Below, in pieces: positions 8,356-15,099 of a stretch of 15,122 nucleotides of DNA; position 1 is the stretch's first letter, and the number at the start of each line of letters is the position of its first letter. Position numbers and translations under genes: made by a program. Location of the stretch: positions 1-15,122 of the forward strand of contig CAZKDV010000059.1 of NCBI GenBank assembly GCA_964551645.1. Direction: 5' to 3'. The notes beneath the pieces were generated by a model. That model was not told the DNA's origin, ran no database searches, and worked only from the letters and a program-made list of their open reading frames with translations. Source of the DNA: CAZKDV01 sp964551645. GTDB taxonomy: Bacteria; Bacteroidota; Bacteroidia; Bacteroidales; DTU049.

Positions 8356-8378
8356 AAAATTATTTATGCAATAAAGGT

Positions 8379-9869
8379 ATGATTAAATTGAGCCGTATTA
8401 TAGTCGCTATTTCATCAATACTTTATTTTGTGATATTGATTTTGTTTTTGATACAAATATATAGATCAGTATCAAATTTTAACATTTTTAAGTGTGATGA
8501 TGATTTAAAACATGCTTATTCGCATCAAATTATACCACCATTAGTGTCGGATACTACTGTGTTTTGGGCAATGATAGAGCAAACTTCAGATATAAATAAA
8601 ATCACTAATCTTTCAGTTTTTGACTTTCAAACAGAAACATACAAATCTATTTATACACCTAAAAATACAAATAGTTTGATATTAGCTTATGCCCATAATG
8701 CTAATCAATGGTTGTTTATGCTTGGAACAGAATCTCTTTTTGATATTGAGTTTGTGTTTATTGATAAGGACACTTCGATTGTGGATATTCCAATACCTCA
8801 AAATGTAAATGTTTCAAGGATATTGAGTTTGGCTGTTCATCAACAAAATCCTGAATTTATTGCACTTGACTCTACAATGACTGGATTTGATAGATATAGG
8901 TATATAAATGATACTTGGACGAAACAATCTGTTTTTATAAATCCTTTTTATAAGAGAATTTCTAAACCTATAGCTTCGTTTTATCATGGCGGTTGGCATT
9001 ATATATTGCAATCAAATTATTATAAAAAAGAAGAGCTATATGTGCCAGTTAGCAGTGGGAACACAAACTTGTTCTTTTTCAAAAATGAAGTATCAATGTA
9101 TTATCATAATGAAATTATTAATCTGAATGGTGTTTCATTGCAAACAAATTTTGATGCTTTATTAAGTGGAATTTTATATAATAATGATTTTTGCAATTCA
9201 GCGGAAAATTACTTGGTTTTACACCCATTTTCAGTATATAAAAGTATTTGCCCAGACGACTATGAGCCAGTTGCAACATATATAATAGTAGATGACAATT
9301 TGCAAAGATTTCCTTTATATACTAAAACGCATGATGATATTATTAGTCTAAATTTGCTTGACAGAACAAAAGATGCTAAGAAAGAAGTAAGGATTGAATA
9401 TTCACCTAAAAATAAACAACATATTTTTTCGACAAATGAGCAAGTTATTGGCAAAATAACATCAAAAATGCAAAACACATATTTATTGCCATTCAGAAAA
9501 ACTTATTTTCTTATTGCAGATAATACACAGTTTTGTAAGTTGAATAACGAGTTTGAAAGGCTTGATAAACATAGCTTAAAAGATAAGAGTAAGCAACTTT
9601 TTTTGAATATACAAGAGCAAATTGTAAATAATCCGTTGAAATTTAAGTTTTATGGAATACCGTTTTACATAACTTTTTATCCAATTGCATTTGTGTTGGC
9701 GTTTTTTATTTTTTTTGTAAAAAAAGTATTTTTTACTCCAAAACGACCTGCTTATTCGAGAAGATATGTTAAGCGAGTTTATTTTGCAAATTTCTTTATG
9801 CCGTTTTGCGTTTTACATATTATATTTAGCCTTGTTTTTATCATTGAGTTGGTACGCTTTTTTCAATAA
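8379..9869 (+). CDS. Uncharacterised membrane protein with large extracytoplasmic domain
   Basis: I do not recognise this 496-residue protein. It has a hydrophobic segment at about 7-29 (IIVAISSILYFVILILFL) after a basic N-terminus, then about 390 mostly polar, aromatic-rich residues. Two more membrane segments follow at about 427-448 and 470-492. The loop between these two is strongly basic (KK, KRP, SRR, VKR), so by the positive-inside rule the N-terminus and this loop are cytoplasmic and the large middle domain faces the periplasm. The middle domain looks beta-rich and could be propeller-like, but no repeat is clear enough to claim. Its promoter copies that of the beta-helix gene upstream, suggesting shared control. 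Its stop is 10 bases from the stop of the convergent acyl-CoA reductase. Confidence 0.7.
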   Translation: MIKLSRIIVAISSILYFVILILFLIQIYRSVSNFNIFKCDDDLKHAYSHQIIPPLVSDTTVFWAMIEQTSDINKITNLSVFDFQTETYKSIYTPKNTNSLILAYAHNANQWLFMLGTESLFDIEFVFIDKDTSIVDIPIPQNVNVSRILSLAVHQQNPEFIALDSTMTGFDRYRYINDTWTKQSVFINPFYKRISKPIASFYHGGWHYILQSNYYKKEELYVPVSSGNTNLFFFKNEVSMYYHNEIINLNGVSLQTNFDALLSGILYNNDFCNSAENYLVLHPFSVYKSICPDDYEPVATYIIVDDNLQRFPLYTKTHDDIISLNLLDRTKDAKKEVRIEYSPKNKQHIFSTNEQVIGKITSKMQNTYLLPFRKTYFLIADNTQFCKLNNEFERLDKHSLKDKSKQLFLNIQEQIVNNPLKFKFYGIPFYITFYPIAFVLAFFIFFVKKVFFTPKRPAYSRRYVKRVYFANFFMPFCVLHIIFSLVFIIELVRFFQ

Positions 9870-9879
9870 AAAAGAACTT

Positions 9880-10914
9880 TTATAAAGAGCAAAGAAATTT
9901 CATTGTATCAATACCATCAGCATAATCATCAATTTGGGGTTGTTGAGACTGTCCTAAAGGAATTGCATTGTCAATATCCGAATGTGAACTAATTATACAT
10001 TGAATTTCATATGTTTGGCTTAATATTGAGTTTTTTACTTCTGTAATATTGCTATATTCCTCAAAATTAACAATACTAATTGGTGATTGAAGAGCAGTAG
10101 AGGGCATTAGTATATAAAAATCTCCATCAATAAAAGCAGTTTCGTTAATTAAAAGAATTGATTTATTGTAGATGTAATTGTTATAATATGGCTTGTGTTG
10201 CTTTATATAGCTAAATTTATTTGATGCTTTAATGAAATTTGACCAATCATAATTTTGAGGAACATACATCTTTGATACATTTCTACAGCCTAATCCGAAG
10301 TACATAAATATATCTTTCAAAACACTCTGCAATTGTTCAATACTTTCATTTCCATCTAATATAGCAATGCTATTGCGGTTTTTGCGTATAATATGTGGAA
10401 TGTTGGCAAAACTATGCTCGAAGTATCTTGCAGTATTGTTACTCCCTGTTGCTATGACTGCGTCAATGTTTTCGTCAAGTTTATTAACAAAGTGTATTTT
10501 AGTTTTTAGCTTGGGTTCTATCTCTATCAATATTTCAGCGAGTAATGGAATGAGGATATTGTCAGACTTTGATAATTTAGCATAAACATTATTGTTAGAA
10601 AGAAGTGTGTGTGCAAAATCTTGAAAGCCAACCAAAGGTATATTCCCTGCTAAAATTAAGCCAATGTTTTTTGATGAATGATTATGTTTTTGAAGATTAT
10701 ATCTGTGAGAAAACGAGTTTAAATTTTCTTTATTTAACATGCAAGCAATGCTTTCTAAAGAGTTTATTATGAAAGTTTTGACAAACCAAGGATTATTTAA
10801 TTCAGCTTGCTTAATTGTATAAGCTATTTTATTGTCGTTTTTAGTGTTATTATTAAGATGTTTGTTGATTTCAATTCCTAACTTTACAAATGCTTCAGTT
10901 GTATTGATTTGCAT
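9880..10914 (-). CDS. Acyl-CoA reductase, LuxC family
   Basis: A 344-residue member of the LuxC branch of the aldehyde dehydrogenase superfamily. Known LuxC proteins reduce acyl groups to aldehydes with NADPH through an acyl-cysteine intermediate; the job of the stand-alone Bacteroidota members is not settled. Visible motifs are IGLILAGNIPLVGFQDF (about 84-100, cofactor-binding region), DAVIATGSNNTARYFEHSF (151-169), and FGLGCRNVSK (206-215) with C210 as the likely nucleophile. A further conserved-looking stretch near the C-terminus reads IDDYADGIDTMKFL. It has its own promoter element (10931-10938) and is separated from fabZ by 138 bases, so it need not be in the lipid A operon. No luxD or luxE gene is nearby, so bioluminescence is not implied. 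Family call is good; substrate unknown. Confidence 0.88.
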   Translation of the reverse strand: MQINTTEAFVKLGIEINKHLNNNTKNDNKIAYTIKQAELNNPWFVKTFIINSLESIACMLNKENLNSFSHRYNLQKHNHSSKNIGLILAGNIPLVGFQDFAHTLLSNNNVYAKLSKSDNILIPLLAEILIEIEPKLKTKIHFVNKLDENIDAVIATGSNNTARYFEHSFANIPHIIRKNRNSIAILDGNESIEQLQSVLKDIFMYFGLGCRNVSKMYVPQNYDWSNFIKASNKFSYIKQHKPYYNNYIYNKSILLINETAFIDGDFYILMPSTALQSPISIVNFEEYSNITEVKNSILSQTYEIQCIISSHSDIDNAIPLGQSQQPQIDDYADGIDTMKFLCSL

Positions 10915-10930
10915 AATTTATAAATTAATA

Positions 10931-10938
10931 CAAAAGTA
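10931..10938 (-). promoter_or_regulatory. Promoter -7 element of the acyl-CoA reductase gene (TACTTTTG)
   Basis: Minus-strand TACTTTTG fits TAnnTTTG and lies 16 bases before the ATG. No clear -33 element is seen. Further upstream, TTGATAAG occurs twice on the plus strand 12 bases apart (10968-10975 and 10980-10987). Confidence 0.55.
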
Positions 10939-10988
10939 CATAATTTTAATATGCACCATTATTAAGATTGATAAGCAACTTGATAAGT

Positions 10989-11007
10989 CAGCATATACTA
11001 AATGCTG
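10989..11007. repeat. Short inverted repeat downstream of fabZ
   Basis: CAGCAT at 10989-10994 and ATGCTG at 11002-11007 form a 6-bp stem with a 7-nt loop, 46 bases beyond the fabZ stop. No T-run follows on either strand, so it is at best a weak terminator or an operator-like site. Confidence 0.35.
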
Positions 11008-11052
11008 CACAATGTTTTGAGGTTTAGTGGTATATGTTGAAAATATTATGTT

Positions 11053-11523
11053 TTATTCAGCATTTTTAACAACACTTGCCAACATTTCAGCTTGAGATAC
11101 TACTGTGTTTCCTACATAAGCTTTTCCTTGCATGTGGCAAATGCCTCTGCGGATTGGAGAAACTAATTCTAAGTGGAATAGGAGAGTATCACCGGGAATA
11201 ACTTTTTTTCTGAATTTAGCTTTGTCAATTGACATAAAATATGTTGAGTAATTTTCAGGATCAGGAACTGTACTTAAAATAAGGATTCCGCCTGTTTGTG
11301 CCATTGCTTCAATTTGCAATACTCCGGGCATTACAGGTTCACCAGGAAAATGTCCAACGAAAAAAGGCTCATTCATAGTTACATTTTTCAGTCCAACTAT
11401 GCTTTTTTCGTCCATGGAAATAATTTTGTCAATCAATAAAAATGGAGGTCTGTGAGGTAACTTGTTCATTATTTGGTTTATATCAAACAATGCCTCTTGA
11501 TTTGGATCATAAGTTGGTATCAT
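11053..11523 (-). CDS. fabZ: 3-hydroxyacyl-ACP dehydratase FabZ (stand-alone)
   Basis: FabZ removes water from 3-hydroxyacyl-ACP in fatty acid elongation in the cytoplasm, and competes with lipid A synthesis for 3-hydroxyacyl chains. The 156 residues include LPHRPPFLLIDKI (22-34), the catalytic H58 in GHFPGEPVMPGVLQ, and E72 in IEAMAQTGG, matching the His/Glu pair of the family. The N-terminal IPTYDPNQEALFDINQI is the linker seen in Bacteroidota LpxC-FabZ fusion proteins, yet here an ATG opens it in a different frame. Its ATG overlaps the lpxC stop as ATGA, which suggests translational coupling. The predicted functions are sure; whether the split is natural is discussed separately. Confidence 0.95.
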   Translation of the reverse strand: MIPTYDPNQEALFDINQIMNKLPHRPPFLLIDKIISMDEKSIVGLKNVTMNEPFFVGHFPGEPVMPGVLQIEAMAQTGGILILSTVPDPENYSTYFMSIDKAKFRKKVIPGDTLLFHLELVSPIRRGICHMQGKAYVGNTVVSQAEMLASVVKNAE

Positions 11524-12449
11524 ATTTCTTGAAAATTATGTTGTAAAATATGGTTTCTAATAATTTTTGCAAAATCGGTATTAGTTTTATGCCCTGGTCT
11601 AAACGCATGAATATGTCCTGTAAAAGCAAAACCTGCAAGTGTAATATCTCCGAGTATGTCAATCAGTTTGTGTCTGGCAGGCTCGTTATCATATCTTAGT
11701 TCGACATTATTTAATATGCCTTCTTTTAATACTTTTATGTCTGGCATATTAAAATATTTGATAAGTCTAGACTGTTCTTCTTCTGAAATCACATGGTCAA
11801 TAAAAACTATCGCATTTTGCAAATCACCACCTTTGATTAGACCATTTTTTAGAAGTGGTTCAATTTCATGCAAAAAAACAAATGTTCTTGCTGATGCAAA
11901 TTCAGAAGCAAAGTCTTTAATATCATACATTGTTGCTTCTTGAGTGGGTATAATCTGAGATTTATAGTCAATAATGCAAGTGATGCTTAAAGTATCAGCA
12001 GGAGTGATGGTTATTTGCACTTCTTTGTCTTTATCATATATTGATAGCGTCTTATCAATTTTATATATCACTTTTTCTGCTTTTTGTTCAATAATTCCGA
12101 TATTTTTGAAATGTTGAACATATTGCCCGGCACTACCATCAAGAATTGGCACTTCTTCGCAGTTCATATCTATAATAATATTATCAATAGATAAACTTGT
12201 GATTGCAGCAAGCAAATGCTCTATGGTTTTTATAAGGAAAGTGCCATTGCTTAAAGTCGTCCCACGAGAAGTATCTACAACATAGTCAGCTATAGCTTGT
12301 ATTGATGGTTGTCCTTCAATATCGGAGCGTTTGAACACTATGCCAGTATTTATTTCTGCAGGATAAAATTGTACTGAAATGTGTTTGCCTGTATGTAAAC
12401 CTTTGCCCTCAATATTAAAAGCCCGCTTTATCGTTTTTTGTTTCTCCAT
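11520..12449 (-). CDS. lpxC: UDP-3-O-acyl-N-acetylglucosamine deacetylase LpxC
   Basis: LpxC catalyses the committed, zinc-dependent deacetylation step of lipid A synthesis in the cytoplasm. All key parts are visible in 309 residues: GKGLHTGK (15-22), IEHLLAA with zinc ligand H78, CEEVPILDGSA (97-107), the ARTFVF segment, RHKLIDILGD with ligands H260 and D264, and GHIHAFRPGH with catalytic H287. The length equals the LpxC half of the fused LpxC-FabZ proteins typical of the phylum. The start is fixed by the family N-terminus: no later Met would keep GLHTG. A -7 promoter element lies only 7 bases before the ATG, so the gene may be transcribed separately from lpxD, which ends 59 bases upstream. 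Confidence 0.97.
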   Translation of the reverse strand: MEKQKTIKRAFNIEGKGLHTGKHISVQFYPAEINTGIVFKRSDIEGQPSIQAIADYVVDTSRGTTLSNGTFLIKTIEHLLAAITSLSIDNIIIDMNCEEVPILDGSAGQYVQHFKNIGIIEQKAEKVIYKIDKTLSIYDKDKEVQITITPADTLSITCIIDYKSQIIPTQEATMYDIKDFASEFASARTFVFLHEIEPLLKNGLIKGGDLQNAIVFIDHVISEEEQSRLIKYFNMPDIKVLKEGILNNVELRYDNEPARHKLIDILGDITLAGFAFTGHIHAFRPGHKTNTDFAKIIRNHILQHNFQEI

Positions 12450-12456
12450 GATGACG

Positions 12457-12464
12457 CAAAGTTA
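12457..12464 (-). promoter_or_regulatory. Promoter -7 element just before lpxC (TAACTTTG)
   Basis: Minus-strand TAACTTTG fits the consensus and ends 7 bases before the lpxC ATG, so the transcript would have almost no leader. It is the only TAnnTTTG I noticed in the 59-base spacer after lpxD. No good -33 element is visible. Confidence 0.5.
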
Positions 12465-12508
12465 CAACTTTTGTTTAAATAAAATGCTTTTTGCAAGCCT
12501 TTGATTGC

Positions 12509-13546
12509 TTAGGATTTTTTGCCTATAAGTTTTTCAATATTCATTAAACGCTTTGCTAATTGTTCAATGTTTTTGTAAAGCACAAATGCCCGTTTATATT
12601 GTTTTGCATCGAAGGCTGGCGACCCCATAACTTCGCTATTGTCCGGAAGATTGTTTGCAACGCCTGATTGAGCAGCAATTTTAACATTATCTCCAATTGT
12701 AATGTGTCCGGCTGTTCCAACTTGTCCGCCTATCATACATTGTTTGCCAATTTTTGTAGTACCCGAAAAACCCGATTGAGCAGCTATAACTGTATTAGAA
12801 CCAATTTCGCAATTATGGGCAATCATAACCAAATTGTCAATTTTACAACCTTGCCTAATAATGGTTGAACTAATACTTGCACGGTCAATTGTAACATTAG
12901 CACATATTTCAACATTATCTTCGATAATCACATTTCCTAATTGCGGAATTTTGATGTAGTTGCCACTTTCATCGGGTGCAAATCCAAATCCGTCTGAGCC
13001 AATAACGCTTCCCGAGTGGATAATACAGTTTTTTCCAATTTTTGATTCATGATATATTTTTACTCCGGAGTATATTATTGTATTGTCTTCAATAACACAA
13101 TCATTGTCAATATAAACATGTGGAAATATCTTAACATTTTTTTCGATTTTCACATTTTCGCCCAAAACGACATAATCGCTTATCCAAATACTGTTTTTAT
13201 CAATAAATACGGTTGTTTCGGGATAAATAGCTGTGTTTGAAATGCCTGTTTTTGAACTAATTTTGTGTTGTTGAATTAATTGCAATAATTTAGCAAATGA
13301 AGCATAAGGGTCTTGAACTCTAATTAAAGTTGCCGAAATTTCTTTTATTGGCACAAAATCTTTTTTTATTAGAACTATAGAAGCTTTGGTTGTGTATATA
13401 TATTTGGTATAATTTTCATTTGCAAGAAAACTGAGCGTTTGTGGTTGCCCTGATTCAATTCTGGAAATATTATTAACCTTAACTGAAGCATCTCCGTCAA
13501 TTGTTCCGTTTAAAAATTCTGCTATTTGAGTTGCACTAAATTCCAT
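12509..13546 (-). CDS. lpxD: UDP-3-O-(3-hydroxyacyl)glucosamine N-acyltransferase LpxD
   Basis: LpxD adds the second 3-hydroxyacyl chain, onto the glucosamine nitrogen of the LpxC product. The 345 residues are normal for the family. Residues 1-100 are the uridine-binding domain (FSATQIAEFLNGTIDGD, then NISRIESGQPQTLSFLAN). Residues about 105-310 are a left-handed beta-helix built of hexapeptide repeats, including the family segment GSDGFGFAPDESG (183-195) and catalytic H244 in MIAHNCEIG. A C-terminal helix with KNIEQLAKRLMNIEKLI closes the protein and should support the trimer. It starts 3 bases after the wecB stop, so the two are almost surely one operon. Identification is sure. Confidence 0.97.
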   Translation of the reverse strand: MEFSATQIAEFLNGTIDGDASVKVNNISRIESGQPQTLSFLANENYTKYIYTTKASIVLIKKDFVPIKEISATLIRVQDPYASFAKLLQLIQQHKISSKTGISNTAIYPETTVFIDKNSIWISDYVVLGENVKIEKNVKIFPHVYIDNDCVIEDNTIIYSGVKIYHESKIGKNCIIHSGSVIGSDGFGFAPDESGNYIKIPQLGNVIIEDNVEICANVTIDRASISSTIIRQGCKIDNLVMIAHNCEIGSNTVIAAQSGFSGTTKIGKQCMIGGQVGTAGHITIGDNVKIAAQSGVANNLPDNSEVMGSPAFDAKQYKRAFVLYKNIEQLAKRLMNIEKLIGKKS

Positions 13547-13549
13547 TTC

Positions 13550-14716
13550 TTATTTGTTGTTTTGATAGTTTAAAATTGCATTTACACATCGTTGTGCGGT
13601 GTTGCCATCCCATAATTCAGGAAACGATGGTTGTCGTTTTTTGTTTTTATACTCGTGATATATTTTTTCAATGAGTTGTATGTCATTTCCTGATAAATGG
13701 CAAGTTCCTCCATGTTCAATGAGCGTTATAGGTCTTTCAGTATTCCATCTCATAGTTATACAAGGTGTGCCTAAGACTGTACATTCTTCTTGCAATCCAC
13801 CACTATCAGTAAGCATAATACTGGCACCCATGTTCAATTTTAACATTGAGTTATATCCCAAAGGTTGAAGTAAAATTATTTTGTCCGAACTAATTAATTG
13901 ATTGAATAATTGGAAGTTTTGAAGGTTTTTTAAAGTTCTTGGATGTATGGGCCATAATAGGTGCATATCTTTTGCTACAACATCAGTTAAGAAATTTATT
14001 ATTTTTTTAAGAATATCATAATTATCAACATTGGAAGGTCGGTGTAAAGTTGCAATACAATAAGGATTGGTTTCTTTAAAATTCTTTTCGGATTGAAGAT
14101 TAGGGGATAAAAGATTATTTTTAATAACTGAATTTGTATTAAGATTTGTTGCAATTTCTTTTTGCTTTTCAAGTGTGTCAATCATTATGTTGCCAACAAA
14201 GCTAATTCGGCTGTCATCAACTCCTTCTTCTTTGAGATTTGTTATTGATATTCTGTCGGGTGTCAGCAACAAATCCGAAAGTCGATCCGTAACAATTCTG
14301 TTTATTTCTTCGGGCATGTCCATATCGTTGCTTCTTAGTCCTGCTTCAATATGACACAGATTAATTCCCAACTTTTTTGTCGGGACGGCACAAGCCAAAG
14401 TTGCGTTGACATCGCCAACAACCACAACCCAGTCGGGTTTTTCTGTCTCGAGTATTTTCTCGAAAGCTATCATTGTTTTGCCTATTTGTTCGGCATGTGA
14501 ACCCGAACCAATGTTAAGGTTGATATCCGCTTGAGTTATATTGAGTTCACGAAAAAAGGCTTCAGACATTGCATCGTCATAATGTTGTCCAGTGTGAACC
14601 AAAACATGCTCTATATATGGCAATTTAGCTTTTTGATTATGTGTTTGAATGTATCTTTGGAATGGTGCAATTTTGATAAAATTCGGTCTGGCACCAACAA
14701 CTGAAATAATTTTCAT
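13550..14716 (-). CDS. wecB: UDP-N-acetylglucosamine 2-epimerase (non-hydrolysing)
   Basis: This cytoplasmic enzyme interconverts UDP-GlcNAc and UDP-ManNAc, the entry to ManNAc-derived sugars of capsules, enterobacterial-type antigens and O-chains. The 388 residues show the GT-B-like two-domain family pattern: SVVGARPNFIK (5-15, with R10 and K15), HTGQHYDDAMS (41-51), GDVNATLA (101-108), HIEAGLRS (122-129), MPEEINRIVTDR (134-145), ATLHRPSNVDN (222-232), IHPRT (257-261) and TDSGGLQEE (303-311), then RWNTERP. It leads the wecB-lpxD operon. Both LpxD's pathway and WecB start from UDP-GlcNAc, so the pairing could balance lipid A and glycan supply. A close alternative would be a dedicated capsule or LPS-sugar epimerase under another name; the reaction is not in doubt. 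Confidence 0.96.
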   Translation of the reverse strand: MKIISVVGARPNFIKIAPFQRYIQTHNQKAKLPYIEHVLVHTGQHYDDAMSEAFFRELNITQADINLNIGSGSHAEQIGKTMIAFEKILETEKPDWVVVVGDVNATLACAVPTKKLGINLCHIEAGLRSNDMDMPEEINRIVTDRLSDLLLTPDRISITNLKEEGVDDSRISFVGNIMIDTLEKQKEIATNLNTNSVIKNNLLSPNLQSEKNFKETNPYCIATLHRPSNVDNYDILKKIINFLTDVVAKDMHLLWPIHPRTLKNLQNFQLFNQLISSDKIILLQPLGYNSMLKLNMGASIMLTDSGGLQEECTVLGTPCITMRWNTERPITLIEHGGTCHLSGNDIQLIEKIYHEYKNKKRQPSFPELWDGNTAQRCVNAILNYQNNK

Positions 14717-14733
14717 AGCTAATTTAATTAGCT
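14717..14733. promoter_or_regulatory. 17-bp inverted repeat abutting the wecB start codon
   Basis: AGCTAATT at 14717-14724 and AATTAGCT at 14726-14733 are perfect arms about one base. The site fills the space between the -7 element at 14736 and the ATG at 14716. It could be an operator or an RNA hairpin covering the initiation region; function is inferred from position alone. Confidence 0.4.
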
Positions 14734-14735
14734 TA

Positions 14736-14743
14736 CAAAAATA
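14736..14743 (-). promoter_or_regulatory. Promoter -7 element of wecB (TATTTTTG)
   Basis: Minus-strand TATTTTTG fits TAnnTTTG and lies 19 bases before the wecB ATG. No -33 element is clear. The base composition makes a chance match possible. Confidence 0.5.
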
Positions 14744-14839
14744 CAGAAAAGTATTTGTTTGGGCATAAGTTTTAAAGACTTATATCTGAAACTCACCCTA
14801 ACACTATGTTCTAATAGCCTAAAGAACTGACTTTGTTAT

Positions 14840-15091
14840 TTTTTTGTAGCTATTTTATACCTTTTGTTGATTTAACATGCGGAGTGATAATGTATTAGAA
14901 CTTTGCGTTTCACAGAAATAAGGAAGCCTAAACTTCGATAAAACTCTAACGATACAAAACCGTTTTAATGTAGCTGAGTTTAATAAAAAAGTGAAAGAAA
15001 ACGATTTTGTATGGAAATTTTCTAAGTTAACGCCAATGGCACTTTCGCCCGTGTAACACAAAGCCGATGTGTTTGTTGCACAACTCCAATG
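14840..15091 (-). ncRNA. Possible structured RNA or long leader upstream of wecB
   Basis: The 406 bases after wecB (14717-15122) hold no convincing gene. A minus-strand TATCTTTG at 15092-15099 could start a transcript running left. Within it, 15012-14998 and 14966-14952 form a 15-bp stem on the minus strand with one G-U pair and a 31-nt loop; on the plus strand that pair would be a mismatch. Nearer the 5' end, AACACA and TGTGTT pair around a 7-nt loop (about 15076-15058), and GTTGTGCAAC is self-complementary. It could be a small RNA, a structured leader of wecB, or a piece of a dispersed repeat. The ends are guesses. Confidence 0.3.
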
Positions 15092-15099
15092 CAAAGATA
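15092..15099 (-). promoter_or_regulatory. Promoter -7 element in the right-end intergenic region (TATCTTTG)
   Basis: Minus-strand TATCTTTG is identical to the element before the two plus-strand genes at 6773 and 8348. A TTTTG lies 14 bases upstream at 15118-15114, closer than the usual spacing. It faces toward wecB across about 375 bases without a gene. Confidence 0.5.

Noticed and set aside
9870..9879. Bidirectional terminator between the convergent genes near 9870
   Set aside because: The AAAAG/CTTTT arms give only a 5-bp AT stem with a 2-base loop, too weak to support.
9880..10914. Bioluminescence (lux) locus suggested by the LuxC-family gene
   Set aside because: No luxA, luxB, luxD or luxE is nearby, and stand-alone members are common in this phylum.
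11656..11943. 95-residue plus-strand open frame inside lpxC
   Set aside because: It is a shadow of lpxC, whose catalytic motifs are intact on the other strand.
15020..15090. Integron attC-like recombination site (GTTAACGCC and GTTGCAC with paired segments between)
   Set aside because: The core sites do not fit the RYYYAAC/GTTRRRY consensus, there is only one copy, and no integrase is in the window.
14855..15094. 79-residue open frame on the minus strand at the right end
   Set aside because: It would begin with a TTG that lies inside the presumed promoter element, has no recognisable domain, and overlaps inverted repeats.
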